DNA from: JAUSNA01 sp964511965 | GTDB taxonomy: Bacteria > Patescibacteriota > Microgenomatia > Levybacterales > GWA1-39-11 | Length of the DNA stretch: 12,942 nt | Direction: 5' to 3' | Assembly: GCA_964511965.1 (NCBI GenBank) | Contig: CAZEGF010000057.1 | Location: forward strand, 1-12,942 | Shown here: one piece after another, positions 1-6,647 of the stretch | How positions within the stretch are numbered: position 1 is the first letter of the stretch | Layout of the letters: every line of letters starts with the position of its first letter | Program-made: the position numbers and the translations under genes | The notes under the pieces: generated by a model | Database searches by the model: none | Told to the model about the DNA's origin: nothing | The model's input: only the letters and a program-made list of their open reading frames with translations

Positions 1-1721
1 GAAGAGTCATAAGAACCGGTACCACCTGAAAATCCATTGCTTCCTCCATTAATATCACTATCAAAAAATCCATAACCCGTTCCGGCAGTTGTTGTATGGC
101 TCAAAACTGTCCTACCTGACGTATTATTGGCAAAAGCGGCTACTAGTAACTCGTCAGGATTAGATGGCGTCAAGCTATTTGTAGTATTGCTTGATGTATT
201 GCATGTTCTACCGGTCCTAACAGTTACAGTTTTATCAGCAACAGATGTTGTTGCATTACCTGAAAATTCCATGAGATCTATAGCCAATTCTCCGGAACTG
301 CTTGTAGAAGTGCATGTAAAAGTGTCAGACCCTGCTGTACCGGCTGATACCACACGGTAATATTGAGCGATACGGGGAGTACTTGATGTGTTTCTAAATT
401 CACGGGTCCAATTCGTTATTGTTCCCCAGCTCGTGGCTGAAGTTCTCATGCAATTCATAATAAGTAGATTTCCTGAAGTAACTCCGGTTGCAAACGTTGC
501 TGATATGTTGGTAGATCCTGTAGATGTATTATTTACTTCTTGAACAAGAGTAAAAAGTGAGTCAGAAGCAATTTGCCATTCTCTTCCTTCTGAAAAATCA
601 CCAATTTTAATAGGACCAACTAAATAAAATTCGGGTGATATTGGTGGGAAATGTATTGAATACTGAAGATAATACGTATTACCTTTAGTCCAATTTACTT
701 GCCATTCAATTGCTTTATAAGGTTTGTTGTCAATAATTTCTCCATGCTCAGATATTTGAGAAATATCAAAATTTGAGGGGACTGTGTCATAAACCGATCC
801 GGAAAAATCCCTATTTGCGACAAATTTTATTTTCACCGGATAGTCAAATCGCGGATAAATACGCATTGGATATTGTACGCGTTCAATAGTATATGGAGCA
901 AAATCCCTTACATTAAAGTATGAATCCATTGAGTGTGTTCCTAAAAATGTTAAGGCTTCGATATGCATTTGATATCTACCCGATTCATTTGCCATAGTAT
1001 TGGCAAGAAAATCAGGAATATTGGTAAATGATCTATCGGAACAAGTCTTACTACCAATTATCGTTTTATCATCTGTTGAAAATTGCTCTTTTTTTCCGGA
1101 AGGGCTTGTAATTGTTAACCGCAACTTTGCAGTACCAAATACAACTTTATCACCTGCTATGCATTTTGTAATACCGTAATTATCAAGAACAGCCATTCCT
1201 ATCTCAACTTTGTCACCTTTAATATAAAAACCTTTATTAGTATTAATAGCCAAAACTCCCCATGTAAAATCCTGCGTTATTATCTCTTCCTCACCGGTGT
1301 AAGTTTTGATTTTTACATTCAAAGTATATAAGCCCGGCTTAAATTTATTTTCAGTTAGGGGAGTTACCATCATTTGTTTTGACTTATCATTAAATTCAGT
1401 CTCAACCTTCAAATTTCTATCTCCTTTAAGATTTACAATTTCACTATTTACTAAATTCTCCCTTTCAGCTGCGTGAGCTGTCCAAAGATTTTTGAATTTT
1501 TCCTCTGTTAATTTCAATGAAAATTGAGGTTGAACAGAAGCCTGAACATTAATAGGTTCTTCCGAACCTGATTGTCCGACAACAAATAATTGTTTTTGAA
1601 GAGAATTTAATGATGGTTTTATTGCGTCAGGACGATGTGATAGAAATTGATAGCTACAGGTAATCAATAACAACGTTACAATTAATAATCCTATTGTAAA
1701 ATAAGTCTTTCTAGTACGCAT
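1..1721 (-). CDS. Exported CPR-type surface protein with MG2-like segment, 3' end cut by window (paralog A)
   Basis: The reading frame is open from ATG 1719-1721 to the left edge (573 codons, no stop), so the C-terminus is missing. Residues about 5-25 form one hydrophobic segment (LLIVTLLLITC) after a short basic start, which fits a signal anchor or signal peptide. Residues about 70-150 match the equivalent region of the downstream-numbered neighbour at 1768-4194. Residues 154-180 contain the 'WGVLAINTNKGFYIKGDKV' segment, which resembles the MG2 domain signature of alpha-2-macroglobulins (T-D/N-K-x-x-Y-x-x-G-x-x-V). A further beta-rich part ends near 'EWQIASDS' (about 380). It is followed by a Ser/Thr/Gly-rich domain with 'SNPDELLVAAFA'. 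Five cysteines (TKCIA, KTCSD, MNCMR, FTCTS, RTCNT) align with cysteines of the neighbour. It is probably extracytoplasmic and attached to the envelope; its function is unknown. No good Shine-Dalgarno precedes the ATG. Confidence 0.85.
   Translation of the reverse strand, partial: MRTRKTYFTIGLLIVTLLLITCSYQFLSHRPDAIKPSLNSLQKQLFVVGQSGSEEPINVQASVQPQFSLKLTEEKFKNLWTAHAAERENLVNSEIVNLKGDRNLKVETEFNDKSKQMMVTPLTENKFKPGLYTLNVKIKTYTGEEEIITQDFTWGVLAINTNKGFYIKGDKVEIGMAVLDNYGITKCIAGDKVVFGTAKLRLTITSPSGKKEQFSTDDKTIIGSKTCSDRSFTNIPDFLANTMANESGRYQMHIEALTFLGTHSMDSYFNVRDFAPYTIERVQYPMRIYPRFDYPVKIKFVANRDFSGSVYDTVPSNFDISQISEHGEIIDNKPYKAIEWQVNWTKGNTYYLQYSIHFPPISPEFYLVGPIKIGDFSEGREWQIASDSLFTLVQEVNNTSTGSTNISATFATGVTSGNLLIMNCMRTSATSWGTITNWTREFRNTSSTPRIAQYYRVVSAGTAGSDTFTCTSTSSSGELAIDLMEFSGNATTSVADKTVTVRTGRTCNTSSNTTNSLTPSNPDELLVAAFANNTSGRTVLSHTTTAGTGYGFFDSDINGGSNGFSGGTGSYDS
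1192..1262 (-). repeat. 71-bp identical repeat, copy in paralog A
   Basis: These 71 bases are identical to 3659-3729 in the neighbouring paralog (offset 2467 bp, direct orientation). They encode the MG2-like segment (about residues 154-177). The match stops abruptly on both sides, and flanking aligned DNA falls to roughly 75-80 percent or less by eye. Confidence 0.95.
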
Positions 1722-1745
1722 AGAACGGAAGTGTGAGATGCTTTT

Positions 1746-1751
1746 ATTATA
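1746..1751 (-). promoter_or_regulatory. TATAAT -10 element before paralog A
   Basis: A perfect TATAAT on the minus strand lies in the 46-bp gap between the two surface protein genes. The expected transcription start is near 1739, giving an 18-base leader to ATG 1721. The -35 position (about 1769-1774, CCAATA) is poor, so this is a -10 only prediction in AT-rich DNA. Confidence 0.45.
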
Positions 1752-1767
1752 TCAGTTATATTCAATA

Positions 1768-4194
1768 TTATTGGATTATAGTTCCTGATCTAATTGTCGA
1801 CCCGCTTCTTATGTTGACGTCAAGAGGAATAGTTGTTACTGTTGGATAAAATTTATAGGCGTCAAGCTGTTCAAGATCTCCGCCGGTTACGATAAGACAA
1901 TATGTGACAGATGATGAACCATCAGAGTTATCAATTAACGAAAAATCAAATAATCCGGCTTGATTGTTGCCAATTGATAAATTGTGATTTGTAATATCCT
2001 CGCTTCCATCAGACAACCACGTTTCAGCGTAGTCCTCAAGTCTGGTTGTATATCCAAAATCTGTCGGATCATTTACGGTAGAGCCAATGATTGCATTATT
2101 CCCTCCCGAATTAGAATTTACGTTATAGGCTATTGGTGTTCCATCAGAGGGTGTTCCAACAGGATTATACACACCATCAGCACAATCACCACTTTGGGGC
2201 ATTGGTGCATACTGTAATATCCAGTCTCCACTATCAATATCAAGAACTGTTCCCGAAGAACTGTCTACGTCTAGAAGAACCCGGAGTCTAAAGGGGTAAT
2301 TTGGTTGATTGAGTACTATATTTTGATTTTCAGATGCTGTTCCCCCAAATACCGTATCAGGATCTACTAAATTTTTATTTTCAAAAAATTGAAAACTACC
2401 CTGAACAACTGAAACAGTAGCATTAAAAGAAACAATAACATTCGAACAACTCCCGCCTGAGGCTGCAAAAGTTGCCGTATCATTTGTAGAAACTGGTGGA
2501 GTATTTACTACCTCTGCCCAAGAGCTGTCAAACGTACCGCCATTAAAACTTGAGGCAGAATCAGTATAGTGCGAATGACTTATAACACTTGTCGTGAGTG
2601 TTGCGGCAAATGCGGCAACGACTAATTCGTCAGGATTTGAAGGAGTAATATTTGGTGTCACGCTTGTATGAGCACCACTACTACAGGATGTCGAGTTTCT
2701 TCTTGACCGTCTGTCACGCACACTACTTATCGAATTACCCGAGAACTCCAAAAGTTGTATTCCAATTGTTCCTGAGCTTCCGCTGCATGTGACTGTATCA
2801 CCCATTCCAGCTGGCACTACTCTGTAATACATATACACCCTCGGACTACTTGTTGAATTATTGTAAGCTAGGGTAAACCCTGACGGAGAAGAAAAAGATG
2901 CGCTATTTGTTCTTGAGCAAATTGCAATAACTAAATTATGATATGTTGGATCGCTTGGAAGAGATGCTGCAATTGATGATCCTGATCCACTATTATGTGC
3001 TTCTTGAACAAGCTGAAAGATAGAATCAGAAGCGATTTTCCAAGCTCTGAATTCTTTGAATTCACCAATAGTAAATGGACCAATTAAATAAAATTCAGGT
3101 GCTATTTGAGGAAAATGTATAGTATATCTAAATGTATAATCCCGTCCACTTATAAGATTTACATTCCAATAAACAGCTTTGACTTTTGATTGTTGACTAA
3201 TATCTCCACCATTTGAAATATCATATATCTTAAAATTTTCCGGGACTAAATCATAAATAATCCCCGAGTAATTTTTATTTGCATGGACAGAAACTTCCAC
3301 CGGGTAATCAACTTTCGGGTATATTCTTGTGGGAAATACTGTTCTTTTTATACTATAATCAGGGATATTTGATTGAACTTTAAATGAGGACTCAATACTA
3401 CGTTTTCCGAGAGAATGTTCTGCTTCCATTACTAATTTGTAGATTCCTACTTCATCAACAATCAAACTTGCCAGAAAATCAGCTTTATTAGTCACGCTTC
3501 TGTCTTTACAGTCCCCGCTTCCGGTAATTGATTTGTCGTCTGTACTTAACTTTGTAATTTTACCGCTAGGAGATGTTATTGTAAGCCACACCCTAGCGGT
3601 GCTGAGGCTTATTTTTTCAGTTGCAATACATTTAGTTCTACCGAAATCCCCCAGTACTGCCATTCCTATCTCAACTTTGTCACCTTTAATATAAAAACCT
3701 TTATTAGTATTAATAGCCAAAACTCCCCAGGCAAAATCTTGCGTTATTGTTATATCATTATCTTTTGAGGTTTTAACAGTCACTTCCAGTGTGTACAGTC
3801 CAGGCTTAATTTTATTAGTTCCCTCAGGAGTTACGGTTAATAATTTTTTTGTCTCATCAAATACTGCTTTGGAACTTAACGTACTGCCTTCAAAAGTATT
3901 TACAACTTGCACTTTTACCAAATTGGATCTTTCCGCTGCTTCAACTTTCCACAAATCATCAAATTTGCTTTCTATTAAATTAATAACGAAGTTTGGTAAT
4001 GTTGAGGCTTTAATGCTAATGGGTTCTTTTTGTGTTTTATCGGAAATATTAATTGTCCGCTTTGTCTGAGGACTATAAGAAATTCTATCAGGGGTTACTT
4101 TTGGATTCACAACAGCTCTGCGTCTTGTTACATAAAAAAAACTCAAGGAAATTATTATAAGACCTATAAAACACAAAATTATACGTAAAAGCAT
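1768..4194 (-). CDS. Exported CPR-type multi-domain surface protein (paralog B, 808 aa)
   Basis: The protein is 808 aa. Residues about 3-22 are a single hydrophobic segment (ILCFIGLIIISLSFFYV) followed by basic RRR, which suggests a membrane anchor with the rest outside. Residues 156-180 hold the MG2-like segment 'WGVLAINTNKGFYIKG'. A beta-rich region runs to 'AWKIASDS' (about 382), a layout I recall from large hypothetical proteins of Patescibacteria. Residues about 385-595 form a Ser/Gly-rich domain with 'SNPDELVVAAFAA'. Residues about 598-790 ('QGSFQFFENKN' to 'DAYKFYPTVTT') match a C-terminal domain I recall from the same protein group. The tail repeats 'IRSGSTIRSGTII'. Eight cysteines occur in the exported part and suggest disulfides. 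It is a tandem paralog of 1-1721 and lies 36 bp after the O-antigen ligase-like gene. The function is unknown; adhesion or envelope structure is an inference. Confidence 0.88.
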   Translation of the reverse strand: MLLRIILCFIGLIIISLSFFYVTRRRAVVNPKVTPDRISYSPQTKRTINISDKTQKEPISIKASTLPNFVINLIESKFDDLWKVEAAERSNLVKVQVVNTFEGSTLSSKAVFDETKKLLTVTPEGTNKIKPGLYTLEVTVKTSKDNDITITQDFAWGVLAINTNKGFYIKGDKVEIGMAVLGDFGRTKCIATEKISLSTARVWLTITSPSGKITKLSTDDKSITGSGDCKDRSVTNKADFLASLIVDEVGIYKLVMEAEHSLGKRSIESSFKVQSNIPDYSIKRTVFPTRIYPKVDYPVEVSVHANKNYSGIIYDLVPENFKIYDISNGGDISQQSKVKAVYWNVNLISGRDYTFRYTIHFPQIAPEFYLIGPFTIGEFKEFRAWKIASDSIFQLVQEAHNSGSGSSIAASLPSDPTYHNLVIAICSRTNSASFSSPSGFTLAYNNSTSSPRVYMYYRVVPAGMGDTVTCSGSSGTIGIQLLEFSGNSISSVRDRRSRRNSTSCSSGAHTSVTPNITPSNPDELVVAAFAATLTTSVISHSHYTDSASSFNGGTFDSSWAEVVNTPPVSTNDTATFAASGGSCSNVIVSFNATVSVVQGSFQFFENKNLVDPDTVFGGTASENQNIVLNQPNYPFRLRVLLDVDSSSGTVLDIDSGDWILQYAPMPQSGDCADGVYNPVGTPSDGTPIAYNVNSNSGGNNAIIGSTVNDPTDFGYTTRLEDYAETWLSDGSEDITNHNLSIGNNQAGLFDFSLIDNSDGSSSVTYCLIVTGGDLEQLDAYKFYPTVTTIPLDVNIRSGSTIRSGTIIQ
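3659..3729 (-). repeat. 71-bp identical repeat, copy in paralog B
   Basis: This is the partner of 1192-1262, identical at all 71 positions including synonymous sites. It covers the MG2-like segment of the 808-aa protein. Confidence 0.95.
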
Positions 4195-4204
4195 TACCTT
4201 TTTT

Positions 4205-4210
4205 AGTATA
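4205..4210 (-). promoter_or_regulatory. TATACT -10 element before paralog B
   Basis: TATACT on the minus strand lies in the 36-bp gap after the ligase gene. The expected start is near 4198, only about 4 bases before ATG 4194, so the message would be nearly leaderless. A short AAAGG lies just before the ATG, too close for normal Shine-Dalgarno spacing. No convincing -35 box is seen. Confidence 0.4.
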
Positions 4211-4230
4211 TCAAAAATACCTAGTCGTGA

Positions 4231-6516
4231 CTATTGCTTAGGAGATGGAGTTGGTGAAAGAGCTGGTATATTTGCATTAGGATTCTTTTTTACAGCAGCA
4301 GGAGTTGCCGGATTTGGAGGATTATTAAGCCCATCTACATTTACATTTGGAAGATTTGATCCTGCACCATTTGCACCTTGTAATGCGGCTCCACCCTCAG
4401 CATTGTTATTTGAAGCAATTTTGTCCGTAAGTTCTTTAACAAGAGCTGTTGCAATCTTGTAATCATTTGTATTTGGGTTCTTTGCAAGAAGTGTTACAGC
4501 TTGATCAGCTACTAATTTTGCATTTTGTAGATCACCTTTGTCGCGAAGAGCAATTGCTAGGTTAAAGTACGCATTTGCATTGTTTGGTTTGAGATTTGCA
4601 GCATCTGTAAAGAATCTGATTGCAAGGTCATAGTTCTTTGCAGTGTAATATACTCCTCCAACATTAAGTCTGAGATCAGGATTTAATGGATCTCTTTGAA
4701 TTGCTCTTCCATAGGCATCTAGTGAGAATGTGAGTGCGTTTTGTGCAACTCCGCTTATATTTCTATATATTGCTGCAAGTACTACCCAGTTTCGTGATGA
4801 AAGAGGACTGAGTGCTACACTGATTCTACCTTCATTAATTGCTTGAGAAAGAAGTGTTTGGATGGTTTTTTTGTCTTGATCGGTAAGAGATCCCTTTGGA
4901 TCATCTTTTGTCGGACCTTTTTTGATAGCAAGTGCATTTGCAAGTGCAAAGTTGGTTTGTGCCATATCTACTCTGTAAAGATCGACGTATGGATTAAGAG
5001 TTTCAGCTTTTTGAAGCATTGTGTATGTAGCAGTCCCGCTCTTTGTTGCCTGAGATAGAGCTTGTCGGTGATAGTAATCAGCCATAATAATATTATATGA
5101 ACTATATAGAACATAGCCACCTGCTGCTAAGAAAACGACGAAGAATATAACTGGAAGAAGATCGAATTGTCTGTCATCTGCGGTTGATGCTTTCAGTCCC
5201 ATTGAAATATTCATAACTTTCTCACGAATTCCTTTTTGTCCAACCATGAGAGCAGCAAAAACAACAATTGTTCCAACCATAGTAACTAATGTAGTTGAAT
5301 GGATTCCCAATAATATTATTGCGGCTACTCCACTAACTGCCAAAGAAGGTAGAATTATCGGTGAAGTATCAGACTGTGAATTCGAATGCATTGAGAAATA
5401 TTTCCTGCTGCTATTAAGGACTACTATTACGATAAGTCCAATTGAAAGTAATCCTAGTAATCCAAGTGTTCCCCAAATCTGTAAGAATTCATTGTATGCT
5501 GAGTCAAAAGTGAAATTCCAGTAGTCAAGAAGATTAAATTCAAGTGGTTTGTAACTTGCGAAATCAAATAAGTAAGTAGATGGTCCGGTTCCGATTAATG
5601 GAGCATCACGAAAAGCTGATGCTGATATCTTCCAGGAAATAGCAAATGGTAGTTGAATCTCTTTAGGAAAAGTTGCTTCAATTTGTTGCAATTTATTTCC
5701 TGGAAAAGGAAGATAGGCAAGTGCCAAAGCAAGACCTACCACTACAATTGGAGTCAAAAACATTGGTAGTGCCTTTTTGTATTTACTAAATTTGTGTGGT
5801 TTTGAAACTAAGAAGCATACAGCAAACACAAGAGCTAAGGCAACATAGGAAGGAATCGATCCAAGAAGAGCAATAGTTATACCGAATAGAATCGAAAGAC
5901 CGAGAGCTAAAGGTGTAGGCATGTATTTGTTAGGATTAACGAGCGACAAAACAGGAAGTGGCATTAATAATATAAGTAGCGCAACGGTTGAGAACGAAGA
6001 ACCTGTAGGTGTGAAATTGATTGCTCTTGCAAAATCTATAGGTAGAAAAAGACCAAAGAAAGAAAGTACGCTTACGAGAGCAACAACTCCTGCGCTTGCG
6101 TAAAATACATACAATAATGTTTTGAGGCGTGCGAGACTTTTAATATTGGAAACAATAATAAAATAAAGAAGAATATAAGTTATCCAGGCAACTGCTGAGC
6201 CATGAACCCGTGGAAAATTACCATAAATAGCCTGATATCGCGAGATACTGAAATATGTAGAAACTATAACCGTACCAAGGAGAATCAATAATGGAATATC
6301 TAGTGGGGTTCTTGTAATTTGGACCTTTCCTTTAACTATCCATGAGAATATCCAAAGTCCAACGAGAATTACTGTGCTTATGACAAGAAATGCTAATTTT
6401 GGCATTTCGTAAAACTCAGTTGTCTGATTGAAGAAAAGAACTGGAGTAAGTCCAATAACAGCAAGCAGAAGGAAGCTAATAGCGTTATCAATAAATGCAC
6501 CTAATTGATTTTTCAT
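4231..6516 (-). CDS. O-antigen ligase-like (Wzy/WaaL superfamily) membrane protein with TPR domain
   Basis: This is a polytopic membrane protein of 761 aa (769 if the upstream ATG at 6540 is used). About ten or more hydrophobic helices fill roughly the first 420 residues. The segment 'LIGTGPSTYLFDFASYKP', followed by the 'NFTFDSAYNEFLQIWGTLG' stretch at about 305-360, matches the large periplasmic loop and following helix typical of the Wzy_C / O-antigen ligase family. Another helix lies near 465-485. TPR-like helices follow at about 565-690 ('AYGRAIQRDPLNPDLRLNVG', 'NANAYFNLAIALRDKGDL'). The tail is rich in Asn, Pro and Ala. Family members join glycans to lipid or protein acceptors or polymerise glycans; the substrate here is unknown. 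I prefer ATG 6516 because a promoter-like TTGACG/TTATAT pair would place the transcript start near 6524, and because the extra 8 residues look unnatural. It lies downstream of pheT and upstream of two Ser/Thr-rich surface proteins. Confidence 0.82.
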   Translation of the reverse strand: MKNQLGAFIDNAISFLLLAVIGLTPVLFFNQTTEFYEMPKLAFLVISTVILVGLWIFSWIVKGKVQITRTPLDIPLLILLGTVIVSTYFSISRYQAIYGNFPRVHGSAVAWITYILLYFIIVSNIKSLARLKTLLYVFYASAGVVALVSVLSFFGLFLPIDFARAINFTPTGSSFSTVALLILLMPLPVLSLVNPNKYMPTPLALGLSILFGITIALLGSIPSYVALALVFAVCFLVSKPHKFSKYKKALPMFLTPIVVVGLALALAYLPFPGNKLQQIEATFPKEIQLPFAISWKISASAFRDAPLIGTGPSTYLFDFASYKPLEFNLLDYWNFTFDSAYNEFLQIWGTLGLLGLLSIGLIVIVVLNSSRKYFSMHSNSQSDTSPIILPSLAVSGVAAIILLGIHSTTLVTMVGTIVVFAALMVGQKGIREKVMNISMGLKASTADDRQFDLLPVIFFVVFLAAGGYVLYSSYNIIMADYYHRQALSQATKSGTATYTMLQKAETLNPYVDLYRVDMAQTNFALANALAIKKGPTKDDPKGSLTDQDKKTIQTLLSQAINEGRISVALSPLSSRNWVVLAAIYRNISGVAQNALTFSLDAYGRAIQRDPLNPDLRLNVGGVYYTAKNYDLAIRFFTDAANLKPNNANAYFNLAIALRDKGDLQNAKLVADQAVTLLAKNPNTNDYKIATALVKELTDKIASNNNAEGGAALQGANGAGSNLPNVNVDGLNNPPNPATPAAVKKNPNANIPALSPTPSPKQ

Positions 6517-6530
6517 ATGGGTTATTAACC

Positions 6531-6559
6531 ATATAATCATAAATCGAAATTGACGTCAA
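6531..6559 (-). promoter_or_regulatory. Promoter-like element for the O-antigen ligase-like gene, with palindrome
   Basis: The minus strand has TTGACG (6554-6559), a 17-bp spacer and TTATAT (6531-6536); a TATATG reading shifted by one is also possible. The expected start is near 6524, giving about 8 bases before ATG 6516. The -35 lies inside a perfect 10-bp palindrome TTGACGTCAA (6550-6559). A second near-palindrome, GGTTAATAACC, lies at 6519-6529. Both could be operator half-sites, but chance is possible. Confidence 0.4.
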
Positions 6560-6647
6560 GTAGCAAAATTGACTATGTTATCAAGATATTCTGCAGTACC
6601 GCTTTTTTAATTTGTACCCCTTTTTTGGAAAGTTTTGGAAGATTTAT

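Noticed and set aside
1640..1721. Lipoprotein signal in paralog A (LLLITCS)
   Set aside because: The residue before Cys is Thr, not the usual Gly, Ala or Ser, and paralog B has no Cys there; a membrane anchor explains both.
1814..1823. TTGACGTCAA palindrome as an operator
   Set aside because: It is inside the coding end of paralog B (residues LDVN) and is probably chance.
6541..6647. Terminator after pheT
   Set aside because: I found no GC-rich hairpin followed by a T-run on the minus strand; the strand has A-runs instead. How the pheT transcript ends is not visible.
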